The notes: generated from the letters alone by a model not told the origin. 64,000 nt of DNA from Orobanche coerulescens (GCA_033398695.1 CM065801.1:5022001-5086000), one strand, 5' to 3'; positions 45,940 through 58,800 are shown, counted from the stretch's first letter. A program made the numbers and translations.

Positions 45940-46080
45940 GGGATCCCCTGCAGTGCACAACACCATGCTGTGCACTGTTGTGCGTCGGATGAGACACGCG
46001 CACACACACACCCATGCGGGTGTGTGTGATCGGATGGCTGGCAGTGTACATCATGGTGCTGTGCACTGCAAAGGACCCTC
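45940..46080. mobile_element. Small foldback (palindromic) element
   Basis: An arm of about 38 bp (CTGCAGTGCACAACACCATG) pairs with an inverted arm (GTGCTGTGCACTGCAAAGG), with a second hairpin CACACACACACCC / GGGTGTGTGTG inside. No target duplication recognised. Confidence 0.6.
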
Positions 46081-46574
46081 CCCCTTATTTTTGTTGGTGG
46101 TAGCTGATCTAAATCGGCATCCACCTGGGCGACAGCCAATCAGACTAAACGTCTGGATGATATTGGGACAAACCAAATCAGCAAAGCAGTCGAGACATGA
46201 TTAACTTCAATAACCTAAAAGATGTAACATGAGGGCTGACCAGAGAGCCACGGAGGCCGACCAATGCATCGCGACAAGAACCCCAAGGACCAACTAGGTC
46301 TTGAAGTATGTCAAACAAAGGCTGATTACAAAATTATGCTAATATTTTCATTACATTACAACCCCGTGTGCATCATATGTTTGTGAAATTTTTCTGTTAC
46401 TCTTGATTTTAATATATAAAAATTAATTAAGACAAAGATTAAAAATATCATTGATATTTAAGTATATGCTCCCTCTTCCAACTATTTCTCACATAACTAG
46501 AAAATAGATATAAGAATACGAAAATATATAATTATATTATTATAAATAATATATTTATTTTTACCCCAAAATAT
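46081..46574. other. Intergenic DNA
   Basis: AT-rich towards the right; no gene recognised. Confidence 0.5.
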
Positions 46575-48577
46575 TGTTGGGATTCGGTGCCTAAAACGAA
46601 GGCCCAGCGGAAGCGGTAAAATGAAAATTAGTTCGATCCGAATCCCTACGGGGATCATCGAGCTACGCATATACGATTATCAAAAACGAATTCACAAGAG
46701 ATATAGAAACTCACCCTTGTAGTCCGTTGATTAGATGGATTCCTTCTCTTGAGCTATTCGCCAAGCTTTAGTTTGATCTCTACGAATTCAATCCGCTCCA
46801 AGCCCTTGAACGATCCAACGCCGAAAGCACCGCCTCTCTACTTGCCACGCATCGGAGAAACGATCGGAACGACAATCACCTTGCTATCCTCCGAGGATAC
46901 GGCTAGAGCTAAGTGATGAAGCTTCCAATATGAAATTATAACACTCTAAGTGTATAACTCTTAATCTCTCTTTTATTTCTCAATTTTCCTCCAAGAAAAA
47001 TCAAGAACTTGTGAAGAAAAATGGAAGAAGACTTGGAGAAGATGATGAAGACTTTGAGAAAAGTTTTCTCCCTCTCTCTCTCACGTTGGCTTTATTAGAT
47101 GAGTGAGATGAAGTCTTCCTTCCTTTTATTCTATTCCTTTTCACATGATACAACTCATCATATAAGTGATCAACCCCACCATCAAAATGATACCATGACC
47201 CCAATGCCTTTATCACTCAATAAAGAATGAAACAAAGACAAAGTGAAGGTGGGTGGAAAAAGAGAGGGGTGGCTATGAGGATGAATCGGACGAGTTCAGT
47301 TCGTTTCGAACTCCCGTGAGTCCAAACAGATAAACTCCGATTCCGTTCCGATGTATTTGTATAGTTTAATTAATCCAATTAATTTTATCATATCAAATAC
47401 ATTATGACATAATTAATTTCTCCAAGAAATAATTATATCCATGAATTAAATTAATCACCCAGTGATATATTTAATTCATTAGGCCGTAAATCAATTTATC
47501 TAATAAATCGATTTAGACATCCAATGTCCCAAATTTAGATATCCAATGTCTAATATTCATAATGAGAGAATTAGCTTGATTCATTCCGTCGTCAATCCTA
47601 ATGCGCGACTCGGTAGGTCCGTCTCAGTCAGCAATGGGAGGAACCAAAGAGTAGTAGCACCACCTAGCTAGCCTGGCGGCCTACACTGCACCCCAACTGA
47701 GAACGAATGATTGGGATCATTCAAGAACCATTCTGTCGTGAATACCAGTATACGTATAAACCCTTCTTTCAAATGTCCCGATCAAAGTATAGGGTCGCGG
47801 TCAGTCAAACCCTATATGTACTTGATGCTATGCATGTGTTAATGCAAATTGAGATCATCGAGCTCTCTTGTATCCAATACAACTAGCTCCAATGCTTTGG
47901 CCAAAGACTTACGATCTCATCTGCCAATAACCGCACAGGACATATAACCCGCTCATTAACGGGAGAAAGAATTCTATCTTGGTATTCAGTAGGACCTGCT
48001 ACTTGCCCGTCAAGATGCACGTCGAGGTTGACCCCCGCCTTTCGGTTGACAGGGTCGAACTACTCTAATGAAAATCTTGACGTTACAAGCACATCCCTAC
48101 TAAATCCTCAAGTCGAAGGTTCACGAATACCTATCACAACCATTGACTGTCCCGGAGTGAAATCCGTGTGACGAATCGAGGGTGAGTCGGTTCGAATATA
48201 CTAATCCAATTAGCATACCTATAACATGTGCTCCCACTGACCATTAGTGTTCGACAGGCACTCTCCATGTCAAAGAACACGTCATACAAGTCTTCACATA
48301 AACTTAACGCCCAGTCAAGTTTCATCGACTTGCGAACGATTAAGTATTTGAGCTATAATCTTTCCAGTGCCGACCCCCTTATCCAATAAGGAGTGGAACA
48401 TTTTGCTCTTAAATACACGGACTAGTTTCTATATGTTTATTTACGATTTAGGAATGCCAGTAACTACCAGTAAATAAAGAAACATTCATTTGTCTTATAT
48501 AAATGGTGTACATAATTACAAGTACAATGCCCTCACTCAACAACCTCTGAGTGACATTCGAGGGCATACTCCTAACA
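46575..48577 (-). repeat. 3' LTR of the minus-strand copia element
   Basis: In element orientation it starts TGTTAGGAGTATGCCC and ends CGAATCCCAACA, about 2.0 kb. Its terminal 350 bp match 54390-54735. A purine tract (GCAAGTGGGAGAT, minus strand) sits just inside at 48578-48590. A 71-codon ORF inside it is not a gene. Confidence 0.92.
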
Positions 48578-48590
48578 ATCTCCCACTTGC

Positions 48591-51500
48591 ACTCAATGCC
48601 ACACTATGGTATCTAATACCCATGTTCTCCATATGACGCTCTAAGCCAATTTGAGAAAGTGGTTAGGTCAGTGGATCAGCGACGTAGTCGGCTGACTCTA
48701 CTCTATGCAGCACAATGTATCTCTTAGCGAACAAATTCTCTTACGAGATGATACTTTCTCTCAATATGTTTGGTACTGTTGTGAAACCTCGACTCCTAGG
48801 CCTATGCTACCGCTCCGGAAGCGCACCACAAGGTGTCACGTGAAGTTTACCCAGTAACTTCTAAATTTTTCTTTTGGAGGCCTCCGAGGCCGCTTTATAC
48901 TCAGCCTAACATGTGGAATTAGCAGTCGCGCTATACTTTGCACTATGCCATGATAATGCTCCTCCATTAAGAGTAAATGTAGCCAGAAGTAGACATAGAA
49001 TCGTCTTTCTGTCCTTGGAAGTCCAATACAGTGAATCCCATCACGTTCACTTCTCCACCACCATATATAAGAACCAGATCTATAGTCCTTCTAAAGTACT
49101 TGAGAACGTTCTTTATGGCGGTCTAATGTTCCCGAACTGGGTTAGCCCGAAACCTATTTACTACGCTTCTAGCATGCGCAATGTCAGGTCTCGTACACAA
49201 TAAAGCATATGTAAGGCTACCCACTGCCGAATCATATGGTATATAACTCATTTCCTTTCATTGTTCCTCACTATGAGGACACATCTTCAAGGTGAGTTTT
49301 ATTCTATGTCGCATCGGAAGGAACCCTCTTTAAGATCTAATCTATATAGAGGGCTTGGGAAAAACTTATCATTTTCTTCGATCTATCCCAGTAGAGTCGA
49401 ATCCCAAGAATATAGGTTTCTTCTCCCAAGTATTTCATGGAAAAATTACTCGAAAGCCAAGCTTTCACAGAACTGAGCATTCCCACAACATTTCCTATTA
49501 GTAGAATGTCATCTACATATAGTACTAAGGATGCGATCTAGCTCCCACTAACCCTCTTGTATATACAATGTTCCTCTTCATTATGCACGAAGTCAAAATC
49601 TTTGACTGCCTTGTCAAAACGAATGTCCCAACCACATGAAGACTGCTATAGTCTATTTTATGGAGTCTACATCCACCATTGCTAGGTCATTGGTCGTGGG
49701 TCGATCTCTTGTTTATCACCTGGAACCTCGTGGAACCCAGTTCCTCCAAGTGTATAAAACTATACCTCTCAGGTAAATGAGATACCCTACTAGACCTACG
49801 AGGTGGTTGCACTTGTGTTTCAGAAGGTTCGGTTTCATTTTCTTACACAGGTGTCTCATGAGGAGTTTCATTGTATTCTTCCAAAGAAATATTTCTATCT
49901 GCTCTGCCTTCCTGAATGAATCTCTTCTTCCAGGAAGTGTGCTTGTTAAGCAAAAACGATCTTTCGATCTTCAGACATGTAGAATAGATATCCCATCATC
50001 CCAGACGGGAATCCAATGAAACGTCCCTTCGCGGACCTAGCTTCCAACTTCTCCACCTTAGTCTTCTTGACATAGGCGGGACATCCCCAAATCCTAATAT
50101 GATTAAGACTTGGTTTCCTGCCCTCCCACATCTCATGTGGAGTTTTAGGAATGGATTTGGAAGGACATCTGTTCAAGATGTAGGCGGAAGTCAGGAGTGC
50201 ATACCGCCAGAAGTAAATCGGTAAGTCAGTATAGCCCAACATGAAACGGACCATGTTCAACAAGGTCCGGTTCCTTATTTCTGACACACCATTTAACTGA
50301 GGAGTACCTGGAAGTGTTAGTTGTGATACTATTTTCCTTAAGGAACTCGTCAAACTCCGAACTCATATACTCAGGGGCGGATCCAGAAATTGATAGTGGG
50401 GTGGGCTGAGTGTTAAATATTTGACGTATTAAATTTCACACTTTATTTTTAATTAAAATAAAAGAAATTATAAAATTTCCTACAAAATTATAAAGGAAAA
50501 GAAAAATCTAACTTAAAAATGTCAGCCTAAATTCCTCATAATTAATCCAATAAAACAAATTATAAATCTTTTTTTACGAAAAACTCATCTACAAGTAACA
50601 ATTTAATCTCATATTAAGACTAATATAAGTCTATAAAATTTTTACTAATTCGTACCAACTTGAAAATATAATTTAATTAAAAGTTTTATGGAACTTGCCA
50701 ATTCAGTGAAAACTCCCGCAATTTAAAGGCTTAAACACAAAACATAATTTATGACTATCGGACCCAATTGGATATGCGGTTCCATATAAATAAATTAAAA
50801 ATAATTACACGAAATCCTATAATAAATTATTATAAACAGTCAGTTATATAAAAAACATAGTAATATAACGATGTAACAAAAATAGAATGAAATTTTTATT
50901 TTATAATGTAAGCCCACTTAAAATTAGATAAATTTGAGAATAATTATTGAATTTGGTGATAATTCCCATTTTTTGTGGTGGGCTCATAATTGGTTTGAGC
51001 TCATTTTGAGCTATATATAAGGACTTATTATGGGGTTGCACTGGGTTAGAGCCTAGTGCAGGATCTACATAGATCCGCCCATGCATATACTCACCACCTC
51101 GGTCCGACCAAAGTGCTTTGATATGATTACCAGTTTGTTTCTCGACTAGGGATTTGAATTCCTGGAATTTCTCAAAAGCTTCGGATTCATGTTTCATTAA
51201 GTATACATAACCATACCCAGTATGATCATCTGTAAACGCAATGAAATATTGATATCCGTCACATGCTGCTTCCAAAGCACCACATACGTCGGTATGGATT
51301 AATCCCAGTTTATCAGCGGCTCTTTCAAAAGTCCATGTGAAGGGGGACTTAGTCATTTTGCCTTTAAGGCAAGATTCACAAGTAGGAAAGGGATCTAATC
51401 CCAATGGACCCATAAGTTCATCTTTTTCCATCTTGTCAACCTTGGTCTGACCAACATGACCAAGTCTAAGATGCCATTTTAAAACTTCATTGGTTTCATC

Positions 51501-52768
51501 CCTACCACGTTTTCTAGTCATAGTATTCACAACTACTTTGTTGCTGAGATTTAGATGATACAATCCATTTAACAATGTAGCAGTGCCCACTTGTTTATTT
51601 CTGAAATAAATTTTGCAGGAACCATCATCAATGAAAAATGAAAATCCCTTTCGGTCTATGACCGGAATGGATACAATATTTTTGTGCCCCTTGGGCAAAA
51701 CAAGTACATCTTCTAAGGTCAAAACAAAGCCGGATTCTAAACCCAAAAAAGTGATCCTATGTCGGTCGCCTCGACACTATGCCCGCTTCCGACTGTGATC
51801 ATAACTTCTCCAGCTCCAATCTTCCTACTTTGTTCCAGATCCTGATTCACGGTACAAATATGGGAACTAGCGCCAGAATCCAGTATCCAGGAAGTAGAAA
51901 ATACAGTAGCAGAACAATTTATTTCCAAAACTAAAAGTTCTGTACCTGAAGTGCCATGAAGAATCGGACAGTCTCTAGCCCAGTGGCCCAGCTCACCGCA
52001 CTTGAGACAAGCATCCTTATTCTTCTTGTTCTTCAGAACCGTTGGGGCCTTGCCCTTGCCCTTGAAGTCCTTGACATGTGGTCCAGTTTTCTTCTTGGTT
52101 TTTTTCTTCTTGTTCTTAGACCTCCGAGGTCTAGAAGAAATCACAAGAGCAGACTCCTTCATCCGCGGGGTCTTCATCTCAGACTGAGCGGTCACCAGTT
52201 TGTTCATTAGCCCAGCTAAGTTACATGCAATCTCATTGCAGTTGAAGTTAATAACAAACTGTGAGAATGAATCAGGTAGAGACTGTAGGATAAGGTCGGT
52301 TTGGAGAGAAGTATCCATTTTAAAATCAAGAGCCTACAATCTCTCGATCATGAATATCATTTTGAGGACGTGTTCCCCAACCTTCTCACCTTCCTTCATC
52401 CTTGCACCGAACAGTTGCTTGGATATCTCATATCTAGCAGTTCTGCTGTGCTCACCATAAAGTTCGGTTAAGTGAGATAGAATCTGCGGAGCAGAAGTCA
52501 TTTTCTCATGAGCTCTCTGAAGCTAATTAGACATTGAAGCCATCATGTACGCACGGACTTTTATGTCATCCTTAACCCACTTTTCGTGGTTTTCAATCTC
52601 TTCGTGATTGGCTCTGGTCCGCACAGGAGGTGCCGGAATGTCTGTCTCCAAGACGTATCCCAATGCCTCTATACTGAGGACAATCATTAGATTGCGGAGC
52701 CAGTCCACAAAGTTAGGTCCAATCAGGGTGTTCTTTTCGAGTAGAATTGCGAGTGGATTCATTGTCAT
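48591..52768 (-). pseudogene. Copia gag-pol polyprotein, minus strand (decayed)
   Basis: Gag starts at the ATG at 52768 (MTMNPLAILLEKNTLIGPNF) and continues to 51737 through stops near 52525 and 52335, with a CCHC knuckle CLKCGELGHWARDC and the protease WILDSGASSHIC. Pre-integrase/integrase (51746-51084) has WHLRLGHVGQTKVDKM, IHTDVCGALE, FIAFTDDHTGYGYVYLM and ALWSDRGGEYM. A hAT element then interrupts it. The rest resumes at 50363 with SSEFDEFLKE and continues (50353-49946) with ILNRCPSKSIPKTPHEMW. Further left only fragments remain: QPPRRSSRVSHLPERYSFI, LYVDDILLIGN and RPDIAHA. RT has clear deletions and stops. Confidence 0.88.
50372..51083. mobile_element. hAT non-autonomous element inside the copia integrase
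   Basis: Terminal repeats CAGGGGCGGATC (left) and CATGGGCGGATC (complement of right) are flanked by a perfect 8-bp duplication, CATATACT, at 50364-50371 and 51084-51091. Removing it restores the integrase reading from GGEYM to SSEFDEFLKE. 712 bp, no transposase. Confidence 0.95.
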
Positions 52769-54376
52769 ATTGAGAGTTATGTCTGCATTAAGTATAACAT
52801 ATTAATTAGTGACTTGTTATATTATGTTCTGAGTATAGAATTAAGGTCTTTTCTATTCTTGTTACCCAGCTCCCACTATTTTTATCGGAACAACACACTC
52901 CCATGTGAAATCCGGAAGTATCGTCGCACTACTTCATAGTGGTGATCGAGTTCTTTATAAATCTTAATAGAGGGCAACCGAACAGGTTTCTAGTCTATTA
53001 ATTTTCATAAAGTGGTGTCCAACACCAACCCATCTAATGGATGATTCGATCTTCTTTTTCCCCTTGTTCAGTCCCCTCAACCTATACGGTTTATATGGTT
53101 CGTGAACAAGTTAAGTTTATACTATCGACGCAAATCAGTTTCACAATTGAATCTTATCTAGCAACCTATCATGTTTCTAGGGATAAAATTTGCTCTAACC
53201 GAAGGCATCCAATGCGCTCCCGGTAATTTATCCGTCCTCACCGAATGACTACCCCGATAACTCGGAAGCATAGCACATCAGTTTGGATTTCAATTTCCCG
53301 AAAGCTCGATGGAGGGAAGGAAAACCTTGAAACCTTATAAACTTAATAATTTATAGTGGGAGAATTTTCGCGATTAACGTTACACTTTGCACATTAATCA
53401 TTTTAGGGCGTTTGTGGCATTCATACAATATGAAAAAAACCATTCACAACCTAGTTGCTACCAACATGTGGTTCATGGACCGTTCCTAGAAAACAAAAAC
53501 TCCGTAATCTAATTACAAGTCTTCTTCTTGAATATTCGTCTTCTCGAAACGGATCTTCCTACGGTCTTCATCATTACATATAAATTTTACATTGAAAATT
53601 GCATCCTAGATACAAATATTTCTAGTAAAATAAATAGGCTCAAAACGGCCTTTACAACCCAATCGAATAAAACGAACGATTCAAAAACTAGGTCCATGAA
53701 CCACATCACCATTCAAAAATAATGCATCCAACACATTAAATAAATGAGATTCATAATGAATCTGAATATTGATCCAATCAATATAAAACAATCCATCCAA
53801 CACGAATTAATCCAATTAATTCAAACAACCGTCAATTTTAACTTGTTCCGGGCGATAAAATATTTCATTAAATTAATACCCCTAAGATTAAAATTACCAT
53901 AATTAAATCTTAGTCAAATTAAATCCAATTTAATTTATGGGAAATTAATTATCGAACGAAATATAAAAAACGGAGTCGAAAAATACTACGAGCATCTTGC
54001 CAGTGCCGAAAGCAGACCGGCAGTGGACCGAGACCATTGCCGTGCAGCCGAGAGGTCGCCGATCATGTCCGGCAGGTCGGGCATCGCGGTCCAGAGTGGC
54101 ATCATGAGGCGCCTGCATACTCCAAGCCGCCGGTCCGTTTACGCTGCCTGCTTTTTCGCCCGATTCCAAAATAATATTTTTTTAATCTTTATATTACTCA
54201 TTTAAATCAGTTTTTCAAAAGAAAAATAGATTTATATTGTAACATAAAATCATGAAAAATTAATTTTTAGATGAACAATAGAAAATCAACGATTAATACG
54301 ATTATGATTCCAAATCATACACCATCTAATCAAGCATTCCAAATGCTAATATCGTATATACGATCGCAAGACCTAC
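52769..54376 (-). other. Untranslated leader of the minus-strand copia element
   Basis: About 1.6 kb between the primer site and gag. Mostly AT-rich, with a GC-rich patch at about 53990-54165. No ORF recognised. Confidence 0.5.
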
Positions 54377-54388
54377 GCTCCGATACCA
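54377..54388 (-). promoter_or_regulatory. Primer-binding site of the minus-strand copia element
   Basis: The minus strand reads TGGTATCGGAGC next to the 5' LTR end, an initiator tRNA-Met site with one change. Confidence 0.85.
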
Positions 54389-54389
54389 C

Positions 54390-54735
54390 TGTTGGGATTC
54401 GATGCCTAAAACAAAGGCCCAGCGGAAGCGGTAAAACGAAAATTAATTCGATCCGAATCCGTACGAGGATCGATCGAGCTACGTATATACGAATATCAAA
54501 AACGAATTTACAAGAGATATAGAAACTCACCCTTGTAGTCCGTTGATTAGATGGATTCCTTCCCTTGAGCTATTCCCCAAGCTTTAGTTTGATCTCTACG
54601 AATTCAATCTGCTCCAAGCCCTTGAACGATCCAACGCCGAAAGCACTGCGTCTCTACTTGCCACGCGCCGGAGAAACGACCGGAACGACAATCACCTTGC
54701 TATCCTCCGAGGATACGGCTAGAGCTAAGTGATGA
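54390..54735 (-). repeat. 5' LTR of the minus-strand copia element, truncated by insertion
   Basis: Nearly identical to 46575-46920. It breaks exactly at GATGA (54731-54735), after which a new TGTAACACCCC terminus begins. Confidence 0.92.
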
Positions 54736-55410
54736 TGTAACACCCCAACCCGACAAGGGTCAAAGTGTAACATTATAGAGTCAAATCAGAACATTAAATA
54801 CGCAAGCGGAAGACTTTATTATAAAAGCATAACTAGGTCAATATTTCAATCTTCCAATGATAAACCAACTTTGACTTAAATAGAAAAAAAAAGAAAAGAA
54901 AACATAATTAATCCAAAAGTCTTATAAAAATGATAAAGGATAACTAGTAGGGTAGTCTATAACTCCTACTCTCTTCACTCCTGCCCATCACCCCTGTAAT
55001 AACCTGCCGCAGAAAAAAGAAATGCGGCTGAGCTAACGCTCAGTGAACAGATATATAATATGAAAGCAATAAGTATGAATGAAACGAAATAATATAGGAA
55101 AGAGTCCAAGAGAACCTGTGAATAAGATACGAATAATATATATGTGATGACAAATCAATATAATGAGAGAATATGAAAGATCAAAAATCAAGGAAATGCC
55201 CAACATTACATTATGTACATAGAGTAGCTTGTAATACCCGGTTGTGAATTCATTTATCATCACTCAGTAACTGTCACTCATAATTTTTTTTCACTCAGTA
55301 CTCGTGTTCATTCAGTTGTAACCATCGTTCGGCGTATTTTGGGATCATCACTGTTTGAGACCGAGCCGAGATTTTTGTCATCATCATCACATTTTGGTTT
55401 TCAGTTTAAG

Positions 55411-55845
55411 AGGTAGCGCACGCTACATATTCTAGTTAGCGTGCGCTAATGAGGTGCAGGTAACGCACGCTATAATTCAGTATTAACGCACGTTAGCGCA
55501 ATAGAGGCAGGCAGTCCAGAAGGTACTGGGCTGATTTGGGAAATTCGTAGCGCACGCTACGAGTGGTAAGTAGCGTACGCTAACTGTGCTGGTAACGCAC
55601 GCTAAGTCACATTAGTAGCGCACGCTAACGCGTGCATGGCAGAGGACAGTAGGTTCTGGGACTTCAGATTTTGAGTATCAGACATCAGTAGCGCACGCTA
55701 AGAATTTGGGATAACGCACGCTATCGGTAAGGTGTTAGCGCACGCTACCAAGTCGTAGCGCACGCTAACGAGGCATTTCAGACCTCACTGGACTGCCCAG
55801 TAAACCGCTAGCGCACGCTAAATATCAAGTCATAGCGTGCGCTAG
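55411..55845. promoter_or_regulatory. Cluster of TAGCGCACGCTA palindromes upstream of the LTR TATA box
   Basis: About 14 copies of TAGCGCACGCTA or close variants (TAACGCACGCTA, TAGCGTGCGCTA) occur at irregular spacing, for example near 55412, 55437, 55548, 55616, 55689, 55736, 55756, 55808 and 55833. The last ends about 10 bp before TATAAATA. Irregular spacing with a conserved core argues for selected binding sites rather than a simple satellite; this is inference. Confidence 0.75.
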
Positions 55846-55855
55846 GCTGGGACAG

Positions 55856-55863
55856 TATAAATA
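55856..55863 (+). promoter_or_regulatory. TATA box of the gypsy LTR
   Basis: TATAAATA, followed by a TTCGTCATTTCTTCATTTC leader-like sequence. Transcription is expected to start near 55885-55895. Confidence 0.7.
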
Positions 55864-57215
55864 GGACAGTTCGGTCCAACCTTCGTCATTTCTTCATTTC
55901 TCAACCATTTCGGACGAGCTTGGGCGATTCGGAAAGGTATTTTCGAGCTGCAATCATATAGCATCATCTTCAAGCTCCTTAGTTGGATTAATCATCATCT
56001 AAATCAGTTTCATCACTCCAAATCAAGGTAATGATTCTTGGATCTAGAATTTCGGATCTTGGGTGTTTTGCTTTCGATCTCTTCGTGTTAAATCGATATT
56101 ATGTTGGAATATGTTAGATATGGATTATCTATCTTGGATACATGTATTTCTACGGATTCCTTGGGGTAATTTTCGGAATTTGTGAATAATTGAGGAATTG
56201 TTCAAGAACCCTTACGGGTTGACTTTGGAATTTTGGGGGTTTTCGACCAAATATTGTTGAAATATCGATTTAAGTATTCCTATTGGATTATTGATAATAT
56301 TCATGAGGTTTTGTGGGTTTGAATCATTCATTGGAAGTTGGTTTCAGATGTATTTGAGTTTTGGTTGTAAACGATTGGAGATTGTTTACGACGCGTTTGT
56401 TTAAATGCCCCAATGAGCTTCAGGTATTGTTGTATCGACTTTTGAGTTGGTTGTGATCATGCTTGATTCGTGTATTAAGAGAATTGTTGGTATTTGTGTT
56501 ATTCAAGGTTGTTCGAGCGGCCGATAATTTCATTAAGGACGTTGATCGTGGAAGTACCTTCTCGCCTTCAGTTTGAGGCAAGTTTTATACTTGTACTAGT
56601 CAATGAGATTAAATGTCATCATATATGTGTATGAATGTGTTGTATGATTCCGAGACTTAGTCTCTTCATGAATTCATTGATATCAAGAGATCGTTCGATA
56701 CGATACCTTTCGGCAATTATGCCAAATGTTATTATTGTTCGTTAATGGCCGATTCAAGGCATTGTGATACTCGTCATTAATGTCATTGTCGATAGCCGGT
56801 TTGCGGTGTCGATGTATCAATTTTTTGTTGATATTGATGTCAATCTAAGACATCGTTGAGATCATTGTTATTCATGTTGGGGTTGTCATTAAAACTGTAT
56901 TGGCCGATTAAAGGTATCGGCGTATTCATTTCTCATCTTCGTCGTCGGTAACCGATTAAAGGTGCCGAGGCATCCTTCATATCATTGTTATCGATTGGCC
57001 ATTCTCAGGAAAATCGAAGTGTTCAATCATTAATGGTATCATTGTTATCGATTGACCGTTTTAGGCAATCGAGGTATTGAATCATCCGCTGCATCATTGT
57101 TGTCGGTTGGCCGTTCTAAGGCAATCGAGGTGTTAATTTGGGACTGTCAAGGACGGTGTCTATCCGTGTGTTACTATCATCGTGTTGGCCGACTCAAGGC
57201 AGCACACTATCATTT

Positions 57216-57325
57216 ATTGTGATACGGCTTCGTGCCATGGCTTCGGCCCTTATTGTGATACGGCTTCGTGCCGTGGCTTCGGCCCTTATTGTGATACGGC
57301 TTCGTGCCGTGGCTTCGGCCCTCAT
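57216..57325 (+). repeat. 36-bp tandem repeat, three copies
   Basis: TATTGTGATACGGCTTCGTG followed by CCGTGGCTTCGGCCC, repeated at 36-bp spacing near the end of the LTR. Confidence 0.9.
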
Positions 57326-58112
57326 TGATACAGCTTCGGGCTGTTTTGAATTCAGGTGTTTGTGATATTTGTTAACTTCCGCTGAACAACTTTCAGGCCT
57401 TTTGTATTGTCTTGGTATTTTCATTGGAGCCTTCGGGCATTATGATTCATATTAAATTCAGTTCTGGTTTGGTTCATGTCGTTTAATTCATTGTGGTATT
57501 CTATGATTATGATTCGCCGTTGGGCATTTATGTTCTAACCTGTCGAACAGGTATTAATAGTATGCCGTGGGCATAGTATTTCACGAATGCTCGGTTCTTA
57601 CCTTGGTTTGTGAGCATCTCGTATTATTATCATCATTGCACCGTTTCATTCTGCCTTTGGATGCATATCATGTTATACATGTATTTGATGTTCATTATCT
57701 GGATGAATGACCCCGTGGGGGCGGAACATGTTTTTCATGTTTTAGGTGCTTGCGAGGAGAGAGTTGAGACACAGGGGCATGATGATGGCAACGAGGCATC
57801 CGAGCGATACTAGTCCGAGTTGTTCATTGTCGGTCAGTCAGTTGGAGCGTACTTCAGTCTTGTCAGTTGTTGTCGTGTTGTATTACCCGAACAGATGTTC
57901 GTGGATGTTGTTGTATTTCATTTTTGGCCATGTAAGCCACTTTTGTCGTTGAAATTCCTTATCGGAATATTGTGTCGGATGTCATGGTAGGGACTATGAT
58001 TTGCCCTTGTTGTGTTATTTAATGTATTTTAGTCATGTTCGCCTGGTGGATCTCCTGGCGTGGGGTCCACGGCACTGTAATAACCCAATAGGATTTGGGG
58101 GTGTTACAGAAA

Positions 58113-58130
58113 TGGTATCAGAGCTCTGGG
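58113..58130 (+). promoter_or_regulatory. Primer-binding site of the gypsy element
   Basis: TGGTATCAGAGCTCTGGG four bases after the LTR, complementary to initiator tRNA-Met. Confidence 0.93.
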
Positions 58131-58489
58131 TTGTGAGATACCCTGAGATGTGAGTTGTGTGGTCCTACCGACGCGGTAGTAGTGGGACTGTCAGGTTATG
58201 ACAATCTAGTCAGTCGGGTTTTGTGAGTCGTAATATTAGTGCGACCGCACGAGTCATTCATTCATCGAGTCGTCGTCAGTGAAGACTAGTATCGCGAGAC
58301 CTCGAAGCTTCGTATGACCTGTGTAAGGACTCGATTCTCTTTGTGTTCATACATTCATCATGTCATTAATTGTTCATGCCTTGCTGAAACCTATATGCGA
58401 TATTAGTGTTATGATTGATTCATGACTAATTGTTTTGGAGCACGTGTGACTTGTGTAAGCATTAAGGATCAACTCATTTATCAGTTAAT

Positions 58490-58800
58490 AATCCTCAATC
58501 ATCATTTTGATCTCATCACTCAGTTAATTCATTCATCACTCAGTCAATATCATCACTCAGATAATTCATTCATCACTCCGTTAATTCATTCATCACTCAG
58601 TCAATATCATCACTCAGATAATTCATTCATCACTCCGTTAATTCATTCATCACTCAGTCAATATCATCACTCAGATAATTCATTCATCACTCAGTTAATT
58701 CATTCATCACTCACCAATATCATCACTCAGATAATTCATTCATCACTCAGTTAATTCATTCATCACTCAGTCAATCTCATTGTTCAGTTAATTCATTAAT
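58490..58800 (+). repeat. ATTCATTCATCACTCAG tandem repeats in the leader
   Basis: A unit of about 57 bp alternating CATCACTCAGTCAATAT and CATCACTCAGATAATTCATT recurs about four times between the primer site and gag. Confidence 0.88.

Larger units (their letters stand above)
46575..54735 (-). mobile_element. Ty1/copia retrotransposon, minus strand, interrupted
   Basis: The 3' LTR is 46575-48577 and the remaining part of the 5' LTR is 54390-54735, where a gypsy element begins. Between them, read leftwards, are the primer site, a 1.6-kb leader, gag, protease, integrase (split by a hAT element), and RT/RNase H remnants. It is heavily mutated. The rest of the 5' LTR must lie beyond the gypsy insertion, outside the window. 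Confidence 0.93.
54736..58108 (+). repeat. 5' LTR of the gypsy element (3373 bp)
   Basis: Starts TGTAACACCCCAACCCG and ends GGGGGTGTTACA, so short inverted termini match. The possible target duplication is GATGA at 54731-54735; its partner is off-window. Inside are a palindrome cluster, a TATA box (55856), diverged repeats of about 67 bp (56940-57130) and a 36-bp tandem repeat (57216-57325). Confidence 0.88.

Noticed and set aside
57610..57952. Two short plus-strand ORFs near the end of the gypsy LTR
   Set aside because: They lie inside the LTR, have no domain similarity and are of chance length.
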